Numbered from the stretch's first letter, positions 1-6,856 are shown. The stretch is DNA of 9,264 nucleotides from Chloroflexota bacterium (GCA_013153335.1 JAADEP010000172.1:1-9264), one strand, 5' to 3'. Numbers and translations: made by a program. Notes: generated by a model from the letters alone, not told the origin.

Positions 1-41
1 CCCGACGCGCCGGTCACCAAAGCCGTGCGTTGCTCGGACAT
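1..41 (-). CDS. Short-chain dehydrogenase/reductase (SDR), N-terminal fragment
   Basis: Only the first 13 complete codons lie in the window. They read MSEQRTALVTGAS, with a partial next codon beginning GG (Gly). The pattern of a beta strand followed by TGAS-G is the start of the Rossmann-fold TGxxxGxG cofactor motif of classical SDR oxidoreductases, which bind NAD(P)H. The ATG at 41-39 is supported by GGAGG (47-51) seven to eight bases upstream. It sits about 20 nt after the stop of the preceding kinase-like gene on the same strand, so the two are probably co-transcribed. The substrate cannot be judged from this fragment. The family call rests on a short but characteristic stretch. Confidence 0.72.
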   Translation of the reverse strand, partial: MSEQRTALVTGAS

Positions 42-61
42 ACGAGCCTCCAGGGCAAAGA

Positions 62-769
62 TCAAAACGGCCACAAGCGCAAAAAGATATAGACGCCGAG
101 GGGGATGATAAGGTTGTCGATCTCAGGCCAGGGGGCGCTCTCAAGGATGGCCGCGACCAAAGCCGCTGGCAAAGCTTGCTGTGCGTAATGAGCCACCTGC
201 TCCGGCATCCACACGCCAGCAAGGGCATACACAGCCAACACCAACATAGCCGTCAGCCATCCTCCCAGCAGAAAGCCCAGGCTACCCGCCCAGGACTTTC
301 GGGGGCTCCACGGGAGCTTGCGTCGCCCCCAACGGCGCCCCACTAAATCAGCCAGGCCATCGCCGCCGCACAGCATCATCAAGGGCAGGATGCCTTCCCA
401 CGTGCGCCAGTGGGCCAGCGTGAAATATACGAACGCCAACCCGTAGAACAAAGGGCCGCGCAAGAGCTCCTCGCGGCGGCCGGTGCGGCTCATTGCTTGC
501 ACCGCGGCCGGCGATGAGATAAGCCCCAACCCCACAGCGGCTACCCGCAGCGTGAGCAAAAGCGGAACCCATACGGCCCAAAAACGCCCCGAAGCATCGG
601 GGTACAAGAGCCACGTAAGCACATACAAAGGGCCTGTCCCAATATGAATGAGCTTGCGGCTGGTGTGCGAGGAGATCCAACCCCGCCGCGCCAAGGCTTC
701 GTTGAAGCCCATCCACGCAGCCGCAACCACAAAGGTCACCAGCATGGCCAAGGGGTTCGGTAAGGTCAT
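62..769 (-). CDS. SEC59/DGK1/VTE5-family membrane kinase (phytol/dolichol kinase-like; often annotated phosphatidate cytidylyltransferase)
   Basis: This is a 235-aa polytopic membrane protein with hydrophobic segments near residues 7-20, 43-56, 65-84, 108-118, 127-134, 164-188 and 221-233. Diagnostic motifs are RKLIHI (38-43), GGDGLADLVGRRWG (135-148), KSWAGS (158-163) and a late acidic pair with D218-N219. These match the CTP-dependent lipid-alcohol kinase family (phytol kinase VTE5, dolichol kinase SEC59, diacylglycerol kinase DGK1), related to CTP-transferase folds. The likely reaction is CTP-dependent phosphorylation of a polyprenol, phytol or diacylglycerol at the cytoplasmic membrane; the substrate is not determined. 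The ATG at 769 follows the smpB stop by 9 nt, with GAGGGG inside the end of smpB, so the two are co-translated. An SDR gene follows closely. Length is normal for bacterial members. Confidence 0.82.
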   Translation of the reverse strand: MTLPNPLAMLVTFVVAAAWMGFNEALARRGWISSHTSRKLIHIGTGPLYVLTWLLYPDASGRFWAVWVPLLLTLRVAAVGLGLISSPAAVQAMSRTGRREELLRGPLFYGLAFVYFTLAHWRTWEGILPLMMLCGGDGLADLVGRRWGRRKLPWSPRKSWAGSLGFLLGGWLTAMLVLAVYALAGVWMPEQVAHYAQQALPAALVAAILESAPWPEIDNLIIPLGVYIFLRLWPF

Positions 770-778
770 GGGCGCCCC

Positions 779-1243
779 TCATCGCCGGCGGAAAAGATAG
801 CGCTGGATCTCGCGCTCGGCTTCTTTGCGCGCGAGCTCACGGCGCTTGTCGTATTTCTTCTTCCCTTTCGCGAGCGCGATCTCAACTTTGGCCCGGCCAT
901 TCTTCAAGTACATCCGCGTGGGAACAATGGTCATGCCCTTCTCGCGCACCTGGTTCCACAGCCGCAGAATCTCTTTCTTGTGCAGCAGGAGCTTGCGCTT
1001 GCGTCGCGGATCATGATTGCCACGGCTGGCGCGCTCGTAAGGCGCGATGTACGCGTCCACCAGCCAGGCTTCGAGATTTTTATCGATAAGGACGAAGGCA
1101 TCGTTCAAGCTCACCTGCCCCGCTCGAACGGACTTAATCTCGGTGCCTTGAAGCGCGATGCCGGCTTCATACGTCTCGCCCAGTTGATAATCTCGCTTCG
1201 CGTTGCGGTTGGTCGCCACAACCCGAATTCGCTCATGCGCCAT
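779..1243 (-). CDS. smpB: SsrA-binding protein SmpB
   Basis: The 154-aa product is a full-length SmpB. It binds tmRNA, delivers it to ribosomes stalled on broken messages, and takes the place of the codon-anticodon duplex during trans-translation. Visible family hallmarks are the N-terminal NRNAKRDY (12-19), the OB-fold core with GTEIKSVRAG (33-42), SLNDAF (45-50), the YERASRGNHDPRRKRKLLLHKKEI stretch (69-92), and the basic C-terminal tail with KKKYDKRR (128-135). That tail lines the mRNA channel as a helix. The ATG at 1243 has a strong GAGGAGGT (1251-1258) 7 nt upstream. The gene lies downstream of rpoD on the same strand, but the rpoD terminator sits between them and I see no strong promoter in the 50 nt after it. 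Confidence 0.97.
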   Translation of the reverse strand: MAHERIRVVATNRNAKRDYQLGETYEAGIALQGTEIKSVRAGQVSLNDAFVLIDKNLEAWLVDAYIAPYERASRGNHDPRRKRKLLLHKKEILRLWNQVREKGMTIVPTRMYLKNGRAKVEIALAKGKKKYDKRRELARKEAEREIQRYLFRRR

Positions 1244-1294
1244 GCGAACGACCTCCTCGGCCTCTGGGGAATGCCCACGTTGGTGAAAGGCACG

Positions 1295-1321
1295 AAAAAC
1301 CGCGCGGCCGGGCCGCGCGGT
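1295..1321 (-). terminator. Intrinsic terminator of rpoD
   Basis: Read on the minus strand, a perfect GC-rich inverted repeat (ACCGCGCGGCC at 1311-1321 pairing with GGCCGCGCGGT at 1299-1309) starts four bases after the rpoD TAA and is followed directly by TTTTT (1299-1295). The few central bases must stay unpaired to form the loop. Stem, position and T-run are all as expected for a rho-independent terminator. It separates rpoD from smpB. Confidence 0.85.
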
Positions 1322-1325
1322 GGGT

Positions 1326-2531
1326 TTAGCGCAAGTACTCGCGCAACAAACGTTTGATCTCGGGCCTACGCAAGCGGGCCAAGGCTTGCGCCTCGATCTG
1401 CCGAACCCGCTCGCGGGTCACGCCCATCTTCCGGCCCACTTCCTCCAACGTGTACGCGTGGCCGTCCAACAACCCATAGCGAAGTTGCAAAATTCGCACC
1501 TCGCGCGGCGGAAGCTCGCTCAAGATCTTCTCAAGCTGCTCTCGCAACATCACCTGGGCCGCGTTCTCGTCAGGCGCTTGCGCGCCTTCGTCCTTGATGA
1601 AGTCGCCCAACACGGCGTTTTCTTCATCGTCAGTGGGCATCTCAAGGGACAACGGATGCCGCGCCACTTGCATCATGTACTCCACCTTCTTCGGCGGAAT
1701 GCCCAGTTCTTCGGCTAGCTCTTCAACCGTGGGTTCACGGCCCAGCTTTTGCGTAAGTTGGTGCTGGGTGCGCAGCAACTTGTTGATTTGATCGCCCATG
1801 TGCACCGGCACACGAATCGTGCGGCCCTGATCCGCGATGGCCCGGGTCACAGCCTGCCGGATCCACCAGGTTGCGTAGGTGCTGAACTTATGCCCACGGC
1901 GATAGTCGAACTTCTTGGTCGCCCGAATCAGGCCGATGTTGCCCTCTTGAATAAGGTCCAAGAACGGCACGCCGCGACCTACGTACTTTTTGGCCACGCT
2001 GATTACCAACCGCGAGTTCGCGGTAATCAGCTTTTCGCGCGCCTTCCACCCATCCTCGATGATGCGCCGCAGCTCTTCCCGCCGTTTGGGGCTCACATTG
2101 CCCCGAGCCAACTCGGCCCGAGCCTCGCGGCCCGCTTCAATACGCTTGGCCAGTTCGACTTCTTCCTCCGCGGTCAGCAACGGGATGCGCCCGACTTCCT
2201 TCAAATAAAGCCCGACCATGTCATCCGTGTCAATGTTGGCCAAATAGTCATCTTCATCGGCCGCGTGGCTTTGTCGTTGCGGCTCGGGCTCTTCTTCGCT
2301 CAAGTCCAAATCCGAAGGTTCGTCTTCGCTGGGCTCGTCTTCAAAATAGGTAATCCCCGCGCTCAACAGCGCCGCGAAGACATCCTCCAACTGATCCAGA
2401 TCCCGTTCAGCTTCGGGGATAAACTGCGTGATGTCTTCGTAGGTGACGTATCCTTTCTCACGCCCAATCTCGATCAACTGCGCCAAAGGGGAAAATTCTT
2501 CGTCCTCATACATGAACGCTTCACCGATCAT
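1326..2531 (-). CDS. rpoD: Primary RNA polymerase sigma factor (RpoD/SigA)
   Basis: A 401-aa group 1 sigma-70 factor that directs core RNA polymerase to housekeeping promoters. Domain order: region 1.1-like helical N-terminus (about 12-60), an acidic linker (64-84), region 1.2 with DMVGLYLKEVGRIPLL (104-119), regions 2.1-2.4 (about 166-232, including LIQEGNIGLIRA and STYATWWIRQAVTR for -10 melting and recognition), region 3 (240-315), and region 4 (330-400) with the helix-turn-helix TLEEVGRKMGVTRERVRQIE for -35 contact. Region 1.1 plus complete regions 2-4 argue for the primary rather than an alternative sigma. The region 3 motif reads VHMGDQINKL where E. coli has VHMIETINKL. The ATG at 2531 has GGGAGG (2542-2547) about 11 nt upstream; an internal ATG at 2513 is possible but has a weaker site. 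The gene follows the DUF4340 gene by 99 nt. Confidence 0.96.
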   Translation of the reverse strand: MIGEAFMYEDEEFSPLAQLIEIGREKGYVTYEDITQFIPEAERDLDQLEDVFAALLSAGITYFEDEPSEDEPSDLDLSEEEPEPQRQSHAADEDDYLANIDTDDMVGLYLKEVGRIPLLTAEEEVELAKRIEAGREARAELARGNVSPKRREELRRIIEDGWKAREKLITANSRLVISVAKKYVGRGVPFLDLIQEGNIGLIRATKKFDYRRGHKFSTYATWWIRQAVTRAIADQGRTIRVPVHMGDQINKLLRTQHQLTQKLGREPTVEELAEELGIPPKKVEYMMQVARHPLSLEMPTDDEENAVLGDFIKDEGAQAPDENAAQVMLREQLEKILSELPPREVRILQLRYGLLDGHAYTLEEVGRKMGVTRERVRQIEAQALARLRRPEIKRLLREYLR

Positions 2532-2565
2532 CGCCAGTCTCGCCTCCCTGTGCCCAAGAGATGGT

Positions 2566-2617
2566 CGCGGTTTTCCCGCGGATGCAGACCTTCGCGTGAA
2601 AATGATACGTTTTATCA
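2566..2617 (-). promoter_or_regulatory. rpoD upstream region: candidate -10 and two small inverted repeats
   Basis: In the 99-nt gap before rpoD (minus strand) there is a TATCAT hexamer (2607-2602) resembling a -10 box, but no good -35 is found 16-18 nt upstream. An inverted repeat TGATA/TATCA (2613-2617 with 2603-2607, 5-nt spacer) overlaps it. Downstream, CGCGG-GAAAA-CCGCG (2580-2566) would form a short stable hairpin in the leader. The region may carry an rpoD promoter or operator. The call is weak because the -35 is poor. Confidence 0.3.
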
Positions 2618-2630
2618 GAGGGTTTGGTTT

Positions 2631-3317
2631 CTAAAATCCCGCCGATTCCGAGGTTGGGGAAGGGGTCGGGGTTGCGAGGGATGCATACACCTGCGTGAGC
2701 AAATCCCACACCCCATCCACGAGAAAATCACTAACCACATACACCGGCCCATCCGGCTCGGTTTGAACGTAGTAGCCGTTCTGCAGCGGGGTCATAATGC
2801 CCACCAAAAGTTGGATGCGTTGACCATCCGCAAAGGTTACTTCGATGACTCGATGAGGTTTAACCAAACCCAAAGCTTGCGGATCGGTTTGGTCCTCGGG
2901 CAGGACGGCCAGGGCGCGCGCGCTGATCAAGCTCTGAATCGCGCTCTCGATTTCCCAATCTTGGGGCGGAGTCGCGCCCTCAGGCTCGACCACGGCCCAC
3001 ATAGGCTGTGGGGTCGGTGTCGGCGTAGCTTCTTCCGAAGGCGTGGCCGGTGTAGGCGGTGATTCGGGCGTTGGGGTCGGGGTAGCGACCCGCTCAAGGA
3101 CCACACGGCGCTGCTCGCCAATGGGCTCTTCCAAAACCACGCGGACCGCGAGGGCGTCCGGGTCGACGTCAAACAAAGGAGGCAAAGGCGTGGGGGTGGG
3201 TTCCAACGTGCCCGTTTCACGGGCGGGCAAGGTTTGCTGCCGTTGTCGAAAGCCCAACGCGATCGCGAGCAGCACCGCGAACACTGCGAGGAGAGCCCAC
3301 GTCTCGCGTCGGATCAT
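2631..3317 (-). CDS. DUF4340-family extracytoplasmic protein with Thr-Pro-rich insertions
   Basis: A 228-aa protein with one N-terminal membrane segment (residues 6-22, after MIRRET) and an extracytoplasmic body. Residues 57-77 and 106-200 fit DUF4340: VRVVLEE and VVLERVA strands, DWEIESAIQSLIS, then LGLVKPHRVIEVTFADGQ, LLVGI, GYYVQ and PVYVVSDF. Between these parts lies a Thr-Pro-rich stretch (79-105), with smaller ones at 38-47 and 215-223. DUF4340 genes commonly accompany GldG-type ABC auxiliary proteins, as here; their biochemical role is unknown. An upstream in-frame ATG at 3332 exists, but the strong GGGAGG (3325-3330) sits immediately after it and 7 nt before the ATG at 3317, so 3317 is chosen. 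The gene follows the GldG-family gene by 77 nt. Confidence 0.8.
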   Translation of the reverse strand: MIRRETWALLAVFAVLLAIALGFRQRQQTLPARETGTLEPTPTPLPPLFDVDPDALAVRVVLEEPIGEQRRVVLERVATPTPTPESPPTPATPSEEATPTPTPQPMWAVVEPEGATPPQDWEIESAIQSLISARALAVLPEDQTDPQALGLVKPHRVIEVTFADGQRIQLLVGIMTPLQNGYYVQTEPDGPVYVVSDFLVDGVWDLLTQVYASLATPTPSPTSESAGF

Positions 3318-3324
3318 GGGATCG

Positions 3325-3330
3325 CCTCCC
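3325..3330 (-). promoter_or_regulatory. Shine-Dalgarno site that decides the DUF4340 gene start
   Basis: GGGAGG lies 7 nt before the ATG at 3317. It falls two bases inside the longer frame that begins at 3332, so the longer start has no ribosome-binding site of its own. Confidence 0.8.
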
Positions 3331-3394
3331 ATCGTGGGCAGATTCGCACGCTAGCCGTGCTCAATAAGGTTCGAACGTTCATGCCGCCCCCAGG

Positions 3395-4969
3395 TTACGA
3401 GCGAAAACGCCGTCGCAAAATCACCACCGCACCCAGTAGCAGCACAGCCCCGGGCAGAATGCATACCGAGGTCAAGAAAATCGCGTTGAGCAAATAGCTG
3501 TTCGGCGGGCGCAGGTACCGTTGCGTGGTCTCGCGCGGGGTAATTTGGATCAGGTCACCCACGTTGGCCGCCCATTCCACCGAATTGACGGCCAACAAGC
3601 CGTTGCCATACGCAGCATAAGCGCCGTTGCGGGCGAAATCCGCATCCCCCACAATGACCATACGCGCGCCGGACTGGGTATCCTCCACCGCGACGGCCAG
3701 GGGAACCGGACCCATGATATCGACCTCAGGGTCGGGCTCCACGTTCGTAATGGTCGCGTCTTCGCCCGCGGCTTTGAAGGGCTCAAGGTCCGTCTCACCC
3801 CAGGCCTGGGGCGAGGTTTTGATCAGCTCTGTGCCGATGCGCAGCGCGTCGTTGGGGTTGAGCACGCGCACACTGCGCGCAATGGGGAAAATCGTGATCA
3901 GGTTCGTGAGTTTTTGCGTAATGGGATGGTTCTCGTAGAACGCGGCCAAAGCCAGCAAAGGCTGTTGCGGCGACGTGGGGTCAATCACGACATCATCGTC
4001 AACAACCACGCCCCAGGTTTCTTGCAGGTATTGTGCAAGGGCCTCGCCGGGCTCTTGGGCGCCTTCCACACTGGTGTTGAAGAAAAAGACCACCGAGCCC
4101 CCTTGGTCCAAATAGTCCTGCAAAGCCTGCAGCTCGGCCTCTTGGAAGGGCTGCAGCGGCCCGACAACCACCACAACCTTGGCATCCTCGGGGACCTGCT
4201 TCTCAGCCGCCAAAGCCAGGGTTTTGACCGTGTAGTTTTTGTTTTCCAGCTCTTCTTTGAACATGGAAAGGCCCTGCTCGCCGAAGGCCTCAATATCCGG
4301 CTCGCCGTGGCCGGTCACGAAATACACAACCAGGTTCTCAGGATGAAGGAGTCGAGCCAAGGCGTTGGCCAATTCGGATTCGGAAAGGAAGGTCACCTGC
4401 TCGGTTCGGTCACCCATGACCAAAACCACAGTACCGTCGCGAGTGACCCCGTATTTTTGCGCCAACCCCGGCTGCAAAATGGGGTCAATGAACTTGTAGG
4501 AGAACTTGCCGTTGCTGGCCAGGACGAACTTCTCTAAGAGCTCGCGCGCATAGGTGGTATCGGCCTGGGCCGAGTAAAAGGCGTAGGCCGTGACGTCGGT
4601 ATCGAGCGAGTCCAACAACTGCTGAACTTCAGGAGCCAACGTGTTGGACTTGTTCTCCGTCAGATCCCAGCGCTTGGGATATAAGCTCACCAAGTAGTTG
4701 ATCGTGCCCAAAATGCCGATAACAGCCAAGGTCATCAGCAAGGCGTTGCTGCCGTAGCGGGCTTGCCGACCGGTCAGCCAGGTGCGCAAGCGATCGGCCT
4801 CGAAAGTGAGGAACACGGCCAGCCCGAGCACGGCCACGGCCAACGCCCCCCGAACCGGAGAGCCGAATGAGCGGGTAATCACATACGCGCCCGCTGCCAC
4901 CCCGGCGCCGATGACGGCCGCCGCAAGGCCAAGCCAAGGCAGCCAAACGCGCCAATGTTTGGTGTTCAT
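3395..4969 (-). CDS. GldG-family ABC transporter auxiliary protein
   Basis: The 524-aa product has three N-terminal membrane segments (about 9-31, 41-57, 77-97), a large extracytoplasmic domain, and one C-terminal membrane segment (about 492-518) ending in RRRFRS. After the third segment, KRWDLTENKSNTLAPEV (99-115) is the typical entry to the GldG/ABC_transp_aux domain. VVYFVTGHGEPD (214-225) and VIVGDADFARN (438-448) are further family-like landmarks. In Bacteroidetes, GldG works with the ATPase GldA and permease GldF in gliding and secretion; in other phyla the transported substrate is unknown. A GTG at 4978 is in frame, but GGAGGT (4977-4982) overlaps it and lies 7 nt before the ATG at 4969. 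That ATG overlaps the permease stop as ATGA, indicating translational coupling. The length fits the family. Confidence 0.88.
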   Translation of the reverse strand: MNTKHWRVWLPWLGLAAAVIGAGVAAGAYVITRSFGSPVRGALAVAVLGLAVFLTFEADRLRTWLTGRQARYGSNALLMTLAVIGILGTINYLVSLYPKRWDLTENKSNTLAPEVQQLLDSLDTDVTAYAFYSAQADTTYARELLEKFVLASNGKFSYKFIDPILQPGLAQKYGVTRDGTVVLVMGDRTEQVTFLSESELANALARLLHPENLVVYFVTGHGEPDIEAFGEQGLSMFKEELENKNYTVKTLALAAEKQVPEDAKVVVVVGPLQPFQEAELQALQDYLDQGGSVVFFFNTSVEGAQEPGEALAQYLQETWGVVVDDDVVIDPTSPQQPLLALAAFYENHPITQKLTNLITIFPIARSVRVLNPNDALRIGTELIKTSPQAWGETDLEPFKAAGEDATITNVEPDPEVDIMGPVPLAVAVEDTQSGARMVIVGDADFARNGAYAAYGNGLLAVNSVEWAANVGDLIQITPRETTQRYLRPPNSYLLNAIFLTSVCILPGAVLLLGAVVILRRRFRS

Positions 4970-5706
4970 CCGTTCCACCTCCGGCTCTCAATAATGACGC
5001 TGCCCAGGTAAAGCCCAAAGAACGTGACGCTGAGGTAATATACAATTCCGCGCAAATCAATCACACCCCGATAAAACGTGCGATAGAAATGACGGCCAAA
5101 GTCCAGATACTCCAAAACCGGATTCGTACTCCCTGGGCTTAACGCGCCTAACATCCACAAGAACAAAAAGACAGCCAACGTCACCGCGAAAGCCGCGATT
5201 TGGTTGCGGAACATGGCCGAAATGGCCACGCCGAGCGCGGTCAAAGCCGAAACAACCAGGAACAAGCCCAAGTACCCCGCGAACACCGGGCCCCAATCAA
5301 TCCCGGGCTCCACCAAAGCGTCGAGGGCCAAAGGGTAAATAAAGGTCAGCGCCAAAAGCACGGTCAGAAAGCCCATTGCCCCCAACCATTTGCCGGTGAC
5401 AAGTTCCCAATCGCGCACCGGCGCGGTAAGGAGCAACTCAATCGTGCCCTTGGCCTGCTCTTCGGCCAACAACCGCATGGTCAAAGCCGGAATGGAAAAG
5501 ACCAGCAGGGTCAGCATGGGACCCAGAATGACTTGCACATCGGGCGGGGTTGCGCCCTGGAAGAGGGAATACTGATACGCTCGCTGGATCGCGCTGTTGA
5601 AGAGAATGCCCAAAATAAAAAGAAAGAGAAAAAGGACCAAGTAGGCCACAGTCGTGGAGAAGTAGCGGTTGAACTCTCGACGAGCAATAATCCAAGCCGC
5701 GCGCAT
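4966..5706 (-). CDS. GldF-like ABC-2 type permease
   Basis: A 246-aa membrane protein with six predicted membrane segments (about 19-37, 60-80, 108-130, 140-165, 171-188, 220-240). It begins with the RREF motif (9-12) typical of ABC-2 permeases that pair with GldA-like ATPases. The cytoplasmic coupling stretch EEQAKGTIELLLTAPV (82-97), predicted to contact the ATPase, is a clear family signature. It is expected to form the membrane channel or pump subunit with the upstream ATPase and the overlapping GldG-family protein. The ATG at 5706 has AAGGAGG (5715-5721) 8 nt upstream. The last four bases of the gene overlap the start of the next one. The substrate is unknown; the family includes gliding-motility, NosY-like and Na+/drug exporters, and the GldG neighbour points to the Gld type. 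Confidence 0.9.
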   Translation of the reverse strand: MRAAWIIARREFNRYFSTTVAYLVLFLFLFILGILFNSAIQRAYQYSLFQGATPPDVQVILGPMLTLLVFSIPALTMRLLAEEQAKGTIELLLTAPVRDWELVTGKWLGAMGFLTVLLALTFIYPLALDALVEPGIDWGPVFAGYLGLFLVVSALTALGVAISAMFRNQIAAFAVTLAVFLFLWMLGALSPGSTNPVLEYLDFGRHFYRTFYRGVIDLRGIVYYLSVTFFGLYLGSVIIESRRWNG

Positions 5707-5721
5707 GGGTTAGGCCTCCTT

Positions 5722-5759
5722 GGTCGAAGATTCGGGGCGCCGCGCCCCCAGCTTCGACC
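5722..5759 (-). promoter_or_regulatory. Intercistronic stem-loop abutting the permease ribosome-binding site
   Basis: In the 59-nt gap between the ATPase stop and the permease start, GGTCGAAG (5752-5759 on the minus strand) pairs perfectly with CTTCGACC (5722-5729). An inner stem GGGGC/GCCCC closes a small loop (within 5734-5748). No T-run follows; instead the AAGGAGG ribosome-binding site begins at the very next base (5721). This placement suggests a role in mRNA stability, processing or tuning of permease translation rather than termination. The function is inferred. Confidence 0.6.
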
Positions 5760-5765
5760 GGGTCA

Positions 5766-6752
5766 TCAATCCTCCGAGTTCCTCGCGCCCTTGCGGGTTG
5801 TGCTTTCCGCGTCCGAATCCTCGGCGGATTCATCGCGAACCAGCTGGAGGAAGATGTCTTCCAGCGAGAGGGAGATCTCGCACATCTCCAGCAGGTCGTA
5901 CCCCTGTTCAAGCACAGCCCGGGCTAAGCGCACGCGCAAAGCCTCGGCCTCTTCGGGCTTGGCTTCGATCTCCAGTTGCTCTTCGTCCACGGTATGGACG
6001 TGCAACACGCCGGGGAACTGACGAAGCAGTTGGGCCAACTGAGCAGCCCCGCCCGGGCCGCGCACGCGCAACCGGAGCCGTTGGGCGCCTAAAACGCGCA
6101 ACTGCAGCTCTTCAGGCGTGTCTTCGGCCACAATGCGGCCTTTGTTGATAATGAGCACCCGGTCGCTGAGCTCTTGGGCCTCGGGCAAGATGTGCGTTGA
6201 GAGCAAAACCGTGCGTTCGCGACCGATCTCCCGGATAAGCTCGCGTACCTCAACCCGTTGCCGCGGGTCCAGCCCCAGGGTGGGCTCATCCAAAATCAGC
6301 ACCTCGGGCTGATGGAGGATGGCCTGGGCCAGTCCAACGCGCTGCCGCATACCTTTCGACAAGGTGCCGATAAAACTTTCGGCGCGGTCAATGAGATGAA
6401 CTCGTTCCAAGACCTCAGCAATTCGGTCGTCCAAATTCGGAACCTGCCGCAAACTTCCCATAAACTCCAGGTAATCCCACACCGTCATGTCGTCATAGAG
6501 GGGGACGGTTTCGGGCAAGTAGCCCACGCGGCGGCGAACTTCCAACGACTCCTCTACAACGTCAAAACCGGCTACCTTTGCCTCGCCTTCGCTGGGGGGC
6601 ATGTAGCCGGTCAGGATGCGCATGGTCGTGGTTTTTCCCGCGCCATTCGGACCGAGGAAAGCGACAATCTCACCTTTGCGAGCGTGAAACGTCAAGTGGT
6701 CGATAGCCAAACGCCGCCCGTAATACTTGGTCAGGTCGCGGGCCTCGATCAT
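5766..6752 (-). CDS. GldA-like ABC transporter ATP-binding protein
   Basis: The 328-aa product is a single ABC ATPase domain with a C-terminal extension. Motifs: Walker A GPNGAGKT (34-41), a Q-loop region reading GYLPE (77-81, with E at the usual Q position, common in NatA/GldA-type ATPases), signature LSKGMRQRV (131-139), Walker B VLILDEP (151-157), D-loop LGLDP (159-163) and switch His in STHIL (185-189). Residues 220-305 form the accessory domain found in ABC-2 exporters, and the tail (307-328) is acidic and Ser/Asp-rich. It should power the adjacent permease. A longer GTG-initiated frame (6782) lacks a usable ribosome site. The ATG at 6752 has GGAG (6760-6763) 7 nt upstream and begins MIEARDLTKYYG, exactly where the domain begins. 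It is the first gene of the minus-strand operon. Confidence 0.93.
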   Translation of the reverse strand: MIEARDLTKYYGRRLAIDHLTFHARKGEIVAFLGPNGAGKTTTMRILTGYMPPSEGEAKVAGFDVVEESLEVRRRVGYLPETVPLYDDMTVWDYLEFMGSLRQVPNLDDRIAEVLERVHLIDRAESFIGTLSKGMRQRVGLAQAILHQPEVLILDEPTLGLDPRQRVEVRELIREIGRERTVLLSTHILPEAQELSDRVLIINKGRIVAEDTPEELQLRVLGAQRLRLRVRGPGGAAQLAQLLRQFPGVLHVHTVDEEQLEIEAKPEEAEALRVRLARAVLEQGYDLLEMCEISLSLEDIFLQLVRDESAEDSDAESTTRKGARNSED

Positions 6753-6769
6753 GGCGCATCTCCAAACAC

Positions 6770-6802
6770 AAAAATCCGCCACCTCCCATCAGGGATAGGT
6801 GG
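6770..6802 (-). promoter_or_regulatory. Leader hairpin with T-tract (attenuator-like)
   Basis: On the minus strand, CCACC (6798-6802) and TCCC (6792-6795) pair with GGGA (6784-6787) and GGTGG (6779-6783), leaving a TGAT loop and a 2-nt TA bulge. CGGA and then TTTTT (6774-6770) follow. It lies between the two promoters and the ATPase start, so it is in the leader RNA. The 4-nt gap before the T-run and the bulge make efficient termination doubtful, so it is only a candidate attenuator. Confidence 0.4.
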
Positions 6803-6815
6803 ACCTGCTGTTTTC

Positions 6816-6843
6816 ACTATACTCGCTTTAGGCCAAAAGTCAA
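6816..6843 (-). promoter_or_regulatory. Sigma-70 promoter P2 of the Gld-like operon
   Basis: TTGACT (-35, 6843-6838), 16-nt spacer, TATAGT (-10, 6821-6816), each 5 of 6 matches to consensus. It points toward the ATPase gene, about 65 nt upstream of its ATG. Confidence 0.72.
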
Positions 6844-6856
6844 GCCTTTTCTGTCC

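Noticed and set aside
1749..3062. Long plus-strand open frame opposite rpoD and the DUF4340 gene
   Set aside because: It is antisense to two well-recognised genes, has no family-like sequence, and spans their intergenic gap; such frames are common in GC-rich DNA.
3346..3360. Hairpin GCACG/CGTGC between the GldG-family and DUF4340 genes as a terminator
   Set aside because: The stem is only 5 bp and no T-run follows on the minus strand. A nearby GAACGTTCGAAC overlapping palindrome is also too short to interpret.
3521..4537. Plus-strand open frame of 338 codons opposite the GldG-family gene
   Set aside because: Antisense shadow of a confident gene, with no recognisable motifs.
5200..6021. Plus-strand open frame of 273 codons opposite the permease and ATPase genes
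   Set aside because: Crosses two genes and the intercistronic hairpin in antisense; composition is low-complexity and not family-like.
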